From contig VUYV01000122.1 in assembly GCA_008711295.1 (NCBI GenBank), forward strand, positions 570,294 to 634,293: a DNA stretch of 64,000 nt. The letters are read 5' to 3'. Below the pieces are notes generated by a model, which had not been told where the DNA came from, searched no databases, and saw nothing but the letters and a program-made list of their open reading frames with translations. Positions 26,062 through 37,895 of this stretch are shown piece by piece (position 1 is the stretch's first letter; each line of letters starts with the position of its first letter). The stretch comes from Anarhynchus alexandrinus. Taxonomy: Eukaryota > Chordata > Aves > Charadriiformes > Charadriidae. The translations under genes and the position numbers were made by a program.

Positions 26062-26146
26062 TGGTGGACTTGGCAGTGCCAAGTTAACAGTTGGACTTGA
26101 TGATCTTAAAGGTCTCTTCCAACCAAAACGATTCTATGATTCTAAG

Positions 26147-28499
26147 AAAAACCTTGGCAAACCCTCCTCTTTTTCAAGGTGGTGGGAAGAAGTGATGGAG
26201 TTCTGCTTATCAGCCTTCAGTGGCTTTCTTTGTTTCAGACATTTTTTTTTTGCTGAATGTGATTCTAAAAATACTGAAACTGCCCAAATAGAGAAAGCAG
26301 TGTTTTTTCAGGTCCAGATATCGAACAGAAAAGATGCACGGAAGAGGCATTTTGTGGAAGATGAAGACTAAGCTCATCTTTCCTTCTTCTTGTTTCTTTG
26401 TTTTTCATCAGGTCTTTCCTCACAGAAATAAAAAGCATGGAGAGCACCTGTGTGGTTCTTCTGTTTTAATATATTATCTGACCAGGAAAAATAAATGGTA
26501 TGAGACATGAGGTTTCATTCAGCTAATTACTTCAATTTTCACCATGGTAGGACCACACATTAGGCATGCAATTTCAGACCAAGAACTCTCACATCTATTT
26601 ATTGTTTCAAGGAATCTAGGATTTATTCAGTGTCATTACTCTCAGCCTCAGGACTGAGGTTTGTATGATTCCCTGACTCTTCCTCCTCCTTCCCCCAAGA
26701 TGTTTTAAAACACAGGTAGAAACCTCATTCTTCTCAAAGCAAAACTTAACTCTTAAAAAAAATCCGCCAGATTTGATTTATTGGAGTGCAGTCCGAGACA
26801 ACCACAGGGCACAGATTTCTACAGCAACCTGGCTTTTAGCAGATACAGCACTTGGCTCTGCTGTTGTCTCTCTTTCTCTGTGCAGAATACTTGAAGTAGT
26901 AGCGTACAGGCTGTGGCAAATTACGCTTTTTGTTTCCGGCCTTTTCAGTGTGAAGCAACCCCACTCAGAACTCAGCAGGAGCCTCAGTGCCCAAGCATAG
27001 CAAATCCAAAACCACTACCTCTGTAGGGGCAGAGGGTCCCAGCCCCACCAGGGCAAGGCATGTTTGCCTTATGCTGGGGCTCATGGGCCCAGGTGAGACA
27101 TCTGGCCTCCTACCTTCAGGTCCCAACTCATCACTCTCTGAGAGTCAAACACTGCCAAGGAAGCCCTGTTTTTCATTAGAATTCAGCATCCACCTGCCCA
27201 GAGCAGGGCTGTGGTTCTTGGCTCTATTGGGATGCTTGAAAAATGCCACCTGGAAGAGGCTAAATCCTCCTGATCCAGCTCTCTAGGAGGGAAATTCCCA
27301 AGATGATGGAGCTGGGAACATCTGGGTGCCACTGTTCTGGGCTGGACATCCCCCCATAGGCACAGTTCCTGCCCTTGCCTAGAAACCACATGGTCTTTTT
27401 CTCTCTTCTGTATTTCCCTCTAAATGTATAAAACCTCTATTCCCTCTGGTTCCTCCCCAGAGCTATGGAAGGTCTGCTCCTGTGCTGAAGCACACAGAGT
27501 GACATTCTGGTACCATGAAAGTCAACAGCAAAACTCTCAGTGGCTAATTAGAGTTGGCATTTAGTTTAACTTTACTTTTAGTAGAGAGTAACTCTGCTTT
27601 TTCAGGGGCGGGGACAGCAGGAAACACAAAATCCCACATTACTGATACCTACACTATCCACACATTGTGCAGTTTGGCAACAAGGAATACTTAACTCCTA
27701 TTTTCTTTCTGTTTGCATTCCCTTCATATTTATTAAATCTTTTGGGATTTGGTTGTTTTTGGGGTTTTTTTTTTCAGATTGCAAAATCTCTTTTAAGTAA
27801 TCATAAAAGCTCTTGAAGAGTGAGGCCCTTTATCTTTCCCTGGAATTAATATAGCACAGGTTTCTTTCCTGTGCAGCTGGAGGCATCCACTTATAAGTGA
27901 AAGAGTGGCTCATTCTCCTCAGCCAGCCCGTTGTCAGCCAAGAATCTAACAAAGGGAAATAATTTTTGTGTTTATTTGAAATCTTATTCCCCACGTTGCA
28001 TCACATATTCACATTGCTGTACAGGAACAATAGAAGACAAACCCTGCCCCAGGGAAGTCAAAAATAATGCTTTCACAGTTCTTCTCCCCCTCCCCAAGAA
28101 TTGCACACCAGTTATTATAGAAAAATATATTAAGAGCTAAACATTACAGGGGGGAGTCTGGTTGAGGAACAATGCTCTTTCGTCTGCCCACACACCCTTT
28201 TCTGCTTCAGGGGCAAGAATACCTACTTCCCACCTCCTGCCGGCTGTGAAGAGAAAAGAAGGGATATAGGAGGGAAAAGGAGTCTGTGGGGTGAACTGAG
28301 CCACTCTTTCCTCCCCCGTGAGCTACGGAGGGGCTGCTACACTCAAGAACTGGGAGTTGCAGAGAAAGCCCTTTGCTTGCAGGTCTCTGCTCCCTCTCTG
28401 CTCACCCTCTCCCTCCGCCTTCGAGTGCTCATGCACCCAGTGTGGGAGGTGGTGCCTGTGACCCACATCAGGTCATCATCCGCACGAGAACAGGGGCAG
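26147..28499. other. noncoding DNA, nothing assigned
   Basis: No supported gene or element was found. GC content rises around 27000-27360, where frames stay open by chance. A second G/T-only tract is present at 27741-27775. Confidence 0.5.
27741..27775. repeat. G/T-rich low-complexity tract
   Basis: A short run rich in T and G (GGGATTTGG...TTTTTGGGG, then T10) of the same kind as the tract beside the solo LTR at 21.06 kb. Confidence 0.6.
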
Positions 28500-28519
28500 C
28501 AAATCTGCAAGGAGCACGG

Positions 28520-28720
28520 GGGAAACCCTGAGGGAAAGAAAAGGTGAAGAAGAGACTGAGGGCAGCAGAAGAACAGTAAGTGGAAAGAGTATTGAGACTT
28601 TCAAGATAAAGAGAGCAAGATGGACTGAGTGAGAATAAGGGGAAAAGCATGGATGAGAATAAGGCTCTTGAAGTCAAAGAGAGAGAATTGGAAAAAGAAA
28701 ATGAGAGAAGGCACACTAAA
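28520..28720. repeat. purine-rich tract
   Basis: About 200 bases in which A and G strongly predominate on the plus strand (GAGAAGGA-like imperfect repeats). The minus-strand open frame here is Ser/Leu/Phe-rich because of this bias and is not a gene. Polypurine tracts can form triplexes. No function is shown. Confidence 0.6.
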
Positions 28721-28768
28721 AGATCATGAAAATGTTTCAGAAAGTTGAAGGCTGTCCTCACCCCCTTT

Positions 28769-28779
28769 CCCCCCCCCCC
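28769..28779. repeat. C11 homopolymer
   Basis: Eleven consecutive C bases, followed by a T-rich stretch. The length is likely to be unreliable in the assembly. Confidence 0.8.
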
Positions 28780-28799
28780 ATTTATTTTTTTTGTTTGAG

Positions 28800-30055
28800 A
28801 AGTTATTACAGGAGGAAAAAGACAACATTTGGGATACTGAGTAGGAACAAACTAAGGGCTATGACATAAAAAAGAAAAATAAGTAGGAAAGGCCAAAACA
28901 CGGCTTTGCTAAGGAAGAGAGTGAAAAATAAACCTGTGGAGTGCACCAGTGGTCCAGGGCTCTTTTTACCTACTGACTGTGTATGATATATCCCACTTAC
29001 TATCTAGAAGCATTTTAGCCAAAATCACTCCACTGATATAAAGTGGTTTGTGCGATAGTAGATGTTATCTGCACTAAGGTCCAACAACACTTTAACACTA
29101 GCTAGCCAGCTGCAATCATGCAATGGATAGGAATTTACATGGTTGAAGCAGTGACTTGAAAATGTTGAAAGTACTATGATGGACATCTTTATACGCCTTT
29201 TCTTACAGGATAAGCACTTGCATAAAGTTGCAGAAGGGTATTTTCTTTCTAACTGGGAAAAAAAAAGAAAACAACAAACAAAATCAGTAGGAAAAAATAA
29301 TCTGTGGTGCATTCTCAGCTCTGCTTATTTTTGGAATAAAGAAGTAATAAAACAATAAATAATTTCTGGTCTTAGGAACAGCTTTTAGTCAGGCTCAATT
29401 CTGTCTCACGTTGTACAGTCACACAAGGGAAATCATCCTCAAGCTACCTGGCTTATCAGCATGTTTAAGAAGAGAAAAGACTGCTTGCTGACTGTCTCCT
29501 TTGCTTCCCCTCTCCAACTCACTGATGAAAGCAGCTGAGCGAACAGGTGTTGGAAAAAAGTTCGCAATCTACTACAATAGTGTAGCAGTAAATTCTTCCG
29601 CCCCTCCAAAGAGGAAGGATGAGCAATGATTCAAAGAACAGTCTAGATCACAGTGGTTCCTGGACCTTCTTAGTCATACAGTAGTTCAAGCTACCCTTAA
29701 AATGTCGCTCTTGTTTGCTGAACATTTAGATCAATTCCATTGATACTTTCTTGAACTGAAATAGATAGGTATGTTCTTTGATTTCTTGCATCAGGCTACT
29801 CTTTAATATAAAGAAACTATATATCTCAACAAGCAATGAGTTTGAGGTCGTTACTGAGATGCCAGAAGTACTAAAGAGATTATCAAGTGGGCATGTAACT
29901 TTGCTTTATTTTGACAGTCGTAAGCAATTTTATGTTTATTTGCACAAAAAGCAAAAGCAAAGGTGAAATGCAGTAATAAGTCTCAGCTCTCTGCTAAAAG
30001 GAATATTCACTCTTTTTCACTTATTTGTTCAATCCATGTCTAAGACTTCTGTCTC
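28800..30055. other. noncoding DNA, nothing assigned
   Basis: AT-rich sequence with short open frames and no motifs. No RNA gene was seen. Confidence 0.5.
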
Positions 30056-30189
30056 AATTTTTTTTTTTTTTTTTCTGGGTGAAATTTATTATCAGCTGTG
30101 TTAACAGAACAATCATTGTTACATGTTACCTCATCATATTAGGTTTTAAAAATATATTTATGGAGCTTTGGTAAGTAAACAGATTTTTT
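30056..30189. repeat. left copy of a 134-bp duplicated contig end
   Basis: These 134 bases (starting AA, then T17, CTGGGTGAAATTTATTATC) recur at 30343-30476 at a constant offset of 287, with a single difference (A at 30112, T at 30399). The copy ends exactly where the N run begins. Confidence 0.95.
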
Positions 30190-30342
30190 NNNNNNNNNNN
30201 NNNNNNNNNNNNNNNNNNNNNNNNNNNNNNNNNNNNNNNNNNNNNNNNNNNNNNNNNNNNNNNNNNNNNNNNNNNNNNNNNNNNNNNNNNNNNNNNNNNN
30301 NNNNNNNNNNNNNNNNNNNNNNNNNNNNNNNNNNNNNNNNNN
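30190..30342. other. assembly gap (153 N)
   Basis: This is an unsequenced run of 153 ambiguous bases. It lies between two nearly identical 134-bp copies, one ending at its left edge and the other beginning at its right edge. The gap is probably not real sequence but the result of two overlapping contig ends left unmerged at T17 and A14 runs. Open frames spanning it are meaningless. Confidence 0.97.
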
Positions 30343-30476
30343 AATTTTTTTTTTTTTTTTTCTGGGTGAAATTTATTATCAGCTGTGTTAACAGAACATT
30401 CATTGTTACATGTTACCTCATCATATTAGGTTTTAAAAATATATTTATGGAGCTTTGGTAAGTAAACAGATTTTTT
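30343..30476. repeat. right copy of the 134-bp duplicated contig end
   Basis: Matches 30056-30189 over its full length apart from one base, including an identical T17 run. It begins directly after the last N and continues into A14 and unique sequence. Confidence 0.95.
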
Positions 30477-30490
30477 AAAAAAAAAAAAAA

Positions 30491-33416
30491 TAAGAGAGAA
30501 AGCCTGCAAATCAACAATCAACTGAATCAACTGCAATTAGAAATATTAACTAGAACCAAAGTAATGAGTCTTCACAGCCAGTTAAAGTATGCCCTAATGA
30601 CTTTTTCACAGTATGCAGTGCAATAGCTTGCTAATGCTGCATGATACTTTTAAATATGAAAATGTAGATTGAGATAACAGACAAAAGTGTTAGACGACAT
30701 TTGTCCTTGGATTAAAAGTTCCTTATTCGCTTGCAATGACATGAGAAATGATAATGGCTCCTGAAAAACTGATATTGTTTGTCATGTCACAGGTCCATTG
30801 AGATTTTCCTCTTTTCTGTGACTTTTAATACAAAGGGAGACATAAAATTCCATTAAATCAAATTTTAGAGGCTTAGCTTAAGCCTTAAAATCAAAATAGT
30901 TGACATAATTCTTGATAAGTCTTTAGATGTGGGCAGAGCAACGCATAATAAGCAACAGGTTTGGATCTTGCGTTCAGCTTATAAATTACTTCAAGGTACA
31001 GTCCCATATAGAGTACATTAACATTTAACCTTCAAGTAATAAAGGCATGAAGGCTTATTATTCAAAATCAACTTGGAGAGCAAACATTGCAGTTGTCATC
31101 TTGCAAGGCAAAAGTGGAAAAAATGGTACATTTAGCATGCAGGATCTCCCATTCTTAATCAGTCAAAATATATACTTAAATTTCCATTCACCTTTCCATG
31201 CTGGGAAAGAGCACTCCGATCGCATTAATGCTGACAGAAAAGACAAAAGACTAGTAGCGTCTCACCTGGAAGACCTACACGCTGCAAAAGTCCTAGAGTT
31301 TGGTATTTTCTTTTGGGTAGAAATATGACAATTCCAAAGGAAATGTTAGGCTACTGAATTTGAAGCCAGGAGTACTGAATTCATCTAAACAAAAAAGTTT
31401 ATTGATATACCTGGAAGAGCCTGTGAACATCAGATTATCCAGTAACACAGAGAAATGTGAGACCGGAGGTTATTATACCAAATTTGGATCATTGCAAACA
31501 CTGTCTTAATGGCAAGCCATTCTGGCTTTCTGTCTTTTGCACCTTTTTTTTTTTTACTCACTCTTTATTTTTCTAAACACCCACAAGATTTAGGGCGGAC
31601 GTGGAAATGAAGGCCAATGTGATTTGGCTCAATCTGGTTGCAAGCCTCATAAATTGCCCAAAGCACTACCACAGTCCTCACAGATTAACTTTTGGGTACT
31701 TAACAATCTTTATCTAAAACCTCATCTGGATACTATTCAATTCATTCTACTAGCCTGACTACAACAGCAGCTTGGATGTTCTCATTCCGTGTCTGCTTCC
31801 GAATGTTCCTACAGCATATACATCTCTAGCAAGTGAGATATATTCTGCTGTAACACCTTGAGAGGGGATCTTGGGAGAGAGGGTGAAGAGTGAACCTTGC
31901 TTACAGCTGCTTTTGCGGTCTCCCAGGAAGATAAGAATACAAAGTAAGAGCTATCAGAAAAGCATTATTCCAGCTCAGCTAACGCAAGATCTGCACTAGC
32001 ACTTACACACACACAAACAGTGTTAAAAAAAAAAAAAGTCATCCACAAGTCTAAAGAAATTGGCAAAACATTTTTGTTTTGTCCTATAACTGCAAAGTTG
32101 ACAAAACATGTCATTCTCCACCAGGTCCTTCCATGCATTTATAGGGGCAGGGAAACTCAAGTAATTCAAAAGATGCCATCTTTGTCCAGGCAGAATCTTC
32201 TCAGTGATCTTCTACACACAAGAAAAGAGATGTGACAGAGGGCAGCAGTTTGCCACCTTATCAGCACTGAGGCCTGGACCTCGTAATGGTTTTTTAAGAT
32301 CTATTGGTGTACAGTACTCTGTGAGGAAAGACACCATTTCCCAATTTCCATGGAAGCAGCTACTTGGGTCCCTCTCTCAGCAATTCTGTCTTCAGAATAA
32401 CAAGCAAAACCCAACCGCGTAGCCAAGCTAATGATAGCAAGGATTTGTCCATCAACCTCTAGGAACAGATGTTAGGATAAAAGCATAAAAACATTTTTGC
32501 TTTTCACACAGCCGTGGCATATAATCTTTAAAAACAATCTAGATGTCACAGTTGGCTGGAGTCAACATGAGACCCCCATCACGGGCACTTTCCTTGGAGT
32601 CAGTGAGACAGTGGATGTGCTGAAAGACCAACCATGTTTCTAACTGTTTATAATGAAAAAAATAAGATGAACTAACTATAAAGAAAAAATGGAACAACAT
32701 CTTTTGTAATTTCAACATCAAAATCAAATTATTTAACTTTTAACACTGTAAATATTAAAAATCAAAATACCCTCTCTCAAGGGGGGGGGGGGAGCAGAAA
32801 ACACATAACAACAGTAGCAAGGTTATTTGCACTGTTTTCTGCAAAACTTGTAATACAGTCTGGCACAGGATTCCACAAGCAAAATCCCACCTGGTTTGGC
32901 CATACCAGACACGGTCTGAACTTTGTGTAAAACAAGGATACACACACAAATCTGAAAAGACTCTGCACAATTAGAAAAACTGTTCAAGAAAAGTCAATCT
33001 GGAAGACAAGCATAGCTAAAACAATATATACTGCAGGAAAAAATGGCAACATTATACTTGGTAATAATCGTACCTGGATGAAAACCCTAGAAACAGGAGT
33101 TTCTCAACCCATAATTCCACAAAAATAAACTTGTCAAAATATGTTTTTCCATGCTATATATTACACACTATACAGAAAAAAACCCAAACCCAACTCCAAA
33201 TAACCACAACAAGGTGGAAAAATGTCCTCTGTAGTTTGAAATTCATTCTTGATTAAACAGACATTTTGTAGATTCGCTACTCTTGTAATTCCAATTCAGG
33301 TAGTCCCAGTTTGTGTATAAACATCTGTGCAATTAAGCATATTATTAAGATTACAAAAGCTATATTTTTAAGTTTAAAAGATGTAAAATTAAGTCATACA
33401 GCCTGGAAAAAAAATG
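30491..33416. other. noncoding DNA, nothing assigned
   Basis: No supported gene was found. It contains a G12 run at 32781-32792, an A13 run near 32025 and a poly-T run near 31543. Open frames of up to 93 codons have no recognisable features. Confidence 0.5.
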
Positions 33417-33586
33417 AAAAAAAAACCAAAACAACCAATCAAACAAACAAAACCCACCCAACAAAAAAAAAAAAAAAAAAAAACCACCAACCAAACAAAC
33501 AAAACCCAACCAACAAAAAAAAAACCACACAAAAAAAAACCCAAACCAACCAACCAAAAAAACCAACCAGAAAACCAAAAAATACT
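33417..33586. repeat. A/C-only low-complexity tract with an internal tandem unit
   Basis: From 33440 to 33569, 130 consecutive bases are only A or C. A unit reading CCAAxCAAACAAACAAAACC, then an ACC/AAC-rich stretch and a poly-A run, occurs twice in tandem (about 33436-33483 and 33488-33524). The complement is G/T-only, like the tracts at 21.06 and 27.74 kb. The Lys/Asn/Thr/Pro-rich frames across it are artefacts of composition. Confidence 0.9.
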
Positions 33587-34749
33587 CAAACTTATGCTGA
33601 ATGCTTATTTTTGTTATTGCCTAAGTTGCGTAAGAATTATACCACAGTTATATTCATTTTTGCCTCTTAAAAATAATGTTGCACTAGCTATATGAGATTT
33701 TCTAAAACAGAATGAAGAAATAAGGGGGAAAAAAACCCAACAAGGTTACGAGCACCTATTTATCAGCCTAACCTGAGATTAATATTACTTTCATTTGGTC
33801 TCCTTTCCTTGTTGAGAGTTGTTGGGAGCAGCCCTAGTTTGTGCCCAAATGTCAATGACCCCTAACAGATGTTTTAGTAACTGAGAACAGCAAGAGCACA
33901 TTAACAAAGCAACCCAGTCATCTTCCCTGCTGGGGATGCTGATGAATGCTGATATAAAACTACTCTAGTCCCACTTCACCTGAGCAGCACAGAACAACAA
34001 CTATACTCTATGGACTGATCTCACACTTCCACTTCCTGAGCTCCTAATGCCATTGCTACATATTTCTATGTTTTTGAAAGAGCAGAGATCTAACACCAGC
34101 TAAAAAAAAAAAAAAAAAAAAAACACAAAGAAAAGGGGGGGGGGAGGAGGAGGCGCAACAGGAACAGTGGGGAAGGAAAATTAAAGTATTACTCATTCAG
34201 ACCCATGAAGGTCAGGAGGAGACTTGAAGAGAAAAAGCTTGCTGAAGTTGGGGTTTGATTGCCGTGGGTTTTGAAGTCATGTGTGTTTCATACAAGGCAT
34301 AAAAGTTCCCTGCCTAATCATTAAAATAGACACAAGTAATAGGACAGAATTTCTTTGCTCAAATATTACCAGTCTTTGAACAGTTCTTGCCAGGAAGGAT
34401 CTCCATAGGCTTGCTTTCAGAGTCAGTTTGCAAGGACCCTTCTGCTGTCCTCAGATCTTTGCTGACTTCTCGACAATATTCAGGCTGCTGCACTGACTTC
34501 TGCATTGCACCCCCAGGCTAGCTCTGCTGCCAGTATTTGCAACAGGATTTGGCCTTCTGTGGCAACAGGACCCTCTCTGAAGAGTGAGGAACTGCTGGGG
34601 ACTGGCAGGATGCCCCTGGAAAAGTGGAGCAGGCACACCCTGGCTGAATTGGAAAACCCCGAGGGAGTCCAGAGGTGAAAAGCAAGCACTGGGGAGGTGG
34701 AAGCAGGGAGAGACTATGAAAGAGAGATCACCCATTTTCAAGGTTGGAT
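33587..34749. other. noncoding DNA with A22 and G10 runs
   Basis: No gene was seen. An A22 run occupies 34102-34123 and a G10 run 34135-34144, followed by GGA-type repeats. The segment 34560-34740 may already be degraded CR1, but I cannot place it. Confidence 0.5.
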
Positions 34750-35875
34750 TCAGGGTGGGAAAAGCTTGGCTGGAGCTGAAACAGCTGATAGTTGAGCAGG
34801 GCAACAAAGAGGGAGTCTACAGATCCCTCCATAGCAAAATCAAGATGTAGGAAAATGCGAGCTTGCTGCTGAATGGGGAGTTGGCCCAGATAAGAAAAAC
34901 AAGGCCAGAGTACTTAATGGCTTCTTTGCATCAGTCTTTAATAAGGACACCTGCTCTGAGTCTCAGCTGGGATAAACCGGAACTACCAGACAGAGCAGAA
35001 TCAAATTATGGGATGTTTGAGTAAGCCAAGTGTATACCTGTCCATGGAACAGGACAAAGCATACCAAAGCATGCTGGCCAATATCACCATGAGGCCACTC
35101 TCTGTCATCTTCAAAAGGCTGTGCTGACTTGCATGGTCCCCAATGACTAGAAAGAGGCAAATGTTACTGCCATCTTAAAAAATAATAAGAAAAAAGAAAA
35201 ACAAAAAAAAAAACAGACAGCAGAACAGCAGGACTAGGATCCAGGGAACTACGAGCACCTAAGGCACCCTTAAGTCCCTGAGAAAATTTGGCAAGTCCTC
35301 ATGAAAGACACTTCTATTCATGTGAAGGACACGGAGGTGATTTGGAACAGTCAGCACAGATTTACAAAATTGCACTTGTGCAGTATGATTACCTACTATG
35401 ATGAAACAAATGGCTCTGTGAGCCAGGGTACAGCAGAGAATGTCATTTACTTTCAGTTTCTACAGAGTGTCACCAGTGTCACCTGACAGATAAGTTACAG
35501 TGACTGGGACAGAATGGGTGGTCTGTAAAGATGGCTAGACGGGCTGGACTTTTAGGGTCAACAGTTTGAAGCCTAATTGCCTGTTGTGATATTTTTATTT
35601 TTTTTTTAATGACTAGCACGTGAATCTGATAGCTTTAAATATCATCACCTGTGAGCTGGAAGACAGGAGGAACTGACACCTCAGGCAGTTTGTGGATGGC
35701 ACCAGGAGGTACCAGGAGAGGCCAACACACCAAAGGGCAGGGTTGCCACCACGACAAGATGGGAGAAAAGGCCAACAGGAAAACTCAGGAGGTTCAACAA
35801 GGACAACAGGAAACTTCCGCACCTGGGACAGAACAACCCCAGGCAACAGTACAGGCTGGGGACTGACAGACTAGA
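34750..35875 (+). mobile_element. CR1 LINE fragment (ORF2 linker and reverse transcriptase)
   Basis: This is a CR1 copy truncated at both ends and decayed. Landmarks come in ORF2 order. A linker region at 34800-34950 ends 'ctgctgaatggggag...aatggcttctttgcatc', corresponding to the CR1 'LLNGEG...NAFFASVF' part. The RT N-terminus follows at 35080-35180 ('ggccactctctgtcatctt'). An open piece at 35301-35486 reads IWNSQHRFTK, YYDETNGSV and ENVIYFQF, corresponding to 'DSQHGFTKG...VDVVYLDF'. The expected motif-A aspartate appears replaced by Gln in that reading. After a deletion, 35780-35860 carries 'ggttcaacaaggac' and 'tacaggctgggga', the post-motif-C 'RFNKAK...YRLG' part. The 3' end is missing. 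Age looks intermediate. Confidence 0.8.
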
Positions 35876-37259
35876 AAGGGGCTTTTCAGTGGAGGCGACT
35901 TACATTATTTACAGCGTAGCAAGTGCCTCTTCCATCTACTATCAATAAAGCAGGCCTACTTCATACAGCAGCTTCAACTTTTCATTCAATTTCCCAGCCT
36001 AAAAATAAGTTGCAGTAATCTGATAAGGTGTCAGAAGGAAAATGAATATCAGAAAGAAAATCTGTCATAATATAGAACAGAAGCAACTAGAGCAATATAT
36101 TTCCTAGGTTTTCTTCATCTCAACTTCTTAGGCTGGTCATCTGAACTAGTCAGAATGGGGGACAAAAAAACCCACCACCAACAAAAAAAATCTGATGACC
36201 CATGACAACTAGAGAGAGAGTGAACAACATGTGAATGAAAAATTTCTCAGGTGCCAAATGGTAGACATGCCGGATACTTATTTGAAAATAGGATCTTATC
36301 CTACTTTATTCTGTTGACAGTATAACTTTTATAACTTATCATTTCTATTAGACAGTGTTATACCTGTCTTTTACTTTTCATTTGAGAATGTTTAATCAAC
36401 TTTGACATTTAGAGAAAACAGACTGGGCTGACCAGTTTGTAGTTCATAAGCTTTACTAGGTTTCAGTAGAAATATTATACAAATTTATACCTATATTGCA
36501 CTGACTTTTGCATGCTAGACAGATTGAGTTCATGCTCTAAGTTTTCCAAAAAGCAGAACTAGCATCAAAGTAAAAAATGCCCAGGTTCCTGTTCGCTTTG
36601 TGGTAGGTTTGCATTTTCAAACATAGTGCATAATCATAAGTGAAAAAATGGATAGAGTCAGCCAGAATTATTTTGGTAAAACACCAAATTATACAGAGAA
36701 TTTCCACTATAAGGAGGGGGGAAAAAAAGGGAAGTAAGGAAAAAAGTTACAGGCTTTCCTTGTTTTGGAAAAGAGTACAATATACGACTTCTTAGAATTC
36801 AGCTTTATAAGATTTTAAGGTATCTGTGCTTGTCTTAATCTGTTCTGTTTTCATGTTAAGATGCATTTCATAAAGAGACTTGACTTGGCAGCGCTGGGAA
36901 ACCACAAACAAACCAAATGGCTAAAAGGCAAAGCATAGGTTTTCAGTTCTTGCAATTAAAAATAATTCTTAAGTGTTCCCCACTAGAAGTACCTGTGTTT
37001 TGCAATTGCTTACAAGCCTAGTGATTTGAATCTTGGACACTATCTACATTTGAACTAGTTCATCTGACCAGATAAACCAGCACAGTTCAAATAAAGCAAT
37101 AGAGCCAAATGAGTTTACAGCCATGGGGATGTTTTCTCATGCTGCAACAATCAGAAAAAGACAGGTTTTTTCCTAATTATCTTTGGAGGCTTGACTATGC
37201 CACCCTTACGAGTGCTTTTCAGAATTGTTTGGTAATGCCATTTACTCAAGCAAAGACCA
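35876..37259. other. noncoding DNA, nothing assigned
   Basis: AT-rich sequence without motifs or long frames. Confidence 0.5.
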
Positions 37260-37895
37260 CATAGCATTGAAGCCTGATGGTCATGCAGAGGTTTTGGCCA
37301 GCGGGGATGGCAGCAGAGATCTCTCCTGCCCTCCCTGACAGTGGCTGGCTGGACAGGGAGCGAGGTTTGCCCACCAGCTTTGCAGGTACCAGTGGAGGAG
37401 AGCAGAGAGGAGAGGGCTCCCAGCTTCTGTCAGGCCATAACAGGCCATGGCCAGCCATCCCCTGCCTTCCCTCCGGCTCCTCTCTGTGGGCAGTGGCCGT
37501 GTGGCATTTCACTCTCTGCGTGGCATGGTGGGGGCAGACTGTGGCATGGTGGTGCAGCTACAGGAGGCAGAGTTGGGAGAGAGGGGAAGAGCAAGCTCCT
37601 TTTTCCCAGCGCAGCCTCTGCAGTCACCCAAGCCTGAAACAATCCCCCAAGATCCTGGCATTGACATTTCCAGCTCCCCTCCCACACAGAGAGGCTGCTC
37701 TCTCCCTGCCAACACCCAGGGACCACCAAAAAACACACTGGAGTCCTCTGCTTCAAGGCCTGAGCCTCCACACACTAACTGCCCAGCCTGGCTCAGCAAG
37801 GGCAGCGGTCAACCAGGAGCAATCAGCCCAGGTGCTGCCTCCTGCAGCTTCAGCTCTCAGGGCTCAAGTGGCAGCCGTGTGACCACAGGCTGATC
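37260..37895. other. GC-rich island with several overlapping open frames
   Basis: The island stands out from AT-rich surroundings. Frames of 201 and 148 codons are open on the plus strand (37277-37882 and 37447-37893), and frames of 113 and 96 codons on the minus strand. All overlap, none contains a domain I recognise, and all are rich in Ser, Pro, Gly and Trp as expected of translated GC-rich noncoding DNA. CpG is not especially dense, so this is not a typical CpG-island promoter. It might be an exon of a noncoding RNA or an unrecognised repeat. I do not call a gene. Confidence 0.35.

Larger units (their letters stand above)
24550..26146 (+). mobile_element. CR1 LINE, internally deleted, 3' end complete
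   Basis: This is a CR1 retrotransposon copy containing the end of the endonuclease, the catalytic half of the reverse transcriptase, the ORF2 C-terminus and the 3' UTR. The 3' end is diagnostic: 'gatcttaaaggtctcttcc' followed by two octamer copies, ATTCTATG and ATTCTAAG, at 26131-26146. The ORF1 and early endonuclease regions are absent. About 0.5-0.7 kb of the linker and RT finger region is missing and replaced by an unrelated block at about 24892-25009. Sequence similarity to remembered consensus is much higher than for the 18.5-kb copy, so this insertion is younger. Confidence 0.9.

Noticed and set aside
28468..28761. 97-codon minus-strand frame rich in Ser, Leu and Phe
   Set aside because: It is the mirror of a purine-rich tract. 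Composition alone explains the residues.
30158..30461. Open frames crossing the N run
   Set aside because: Most codons are unknown bases and the flanks are a duplicated contig end.
33311..33695. Two Lys/Asn/Thr/Pro-rich frames and their Phe/Val/Trp-rich minus-strand partners
   Set aside because: They translate an A/C-only low-complexity tract and carry no protein signal.
37277..37882. 201-codon plus-strand frame, the longest in unique DNA of the window
   Set aside because: Overlapping frames on both strands are equally open, no domain is visible and composition is GC-driven, so it is described as an island and not a gene.
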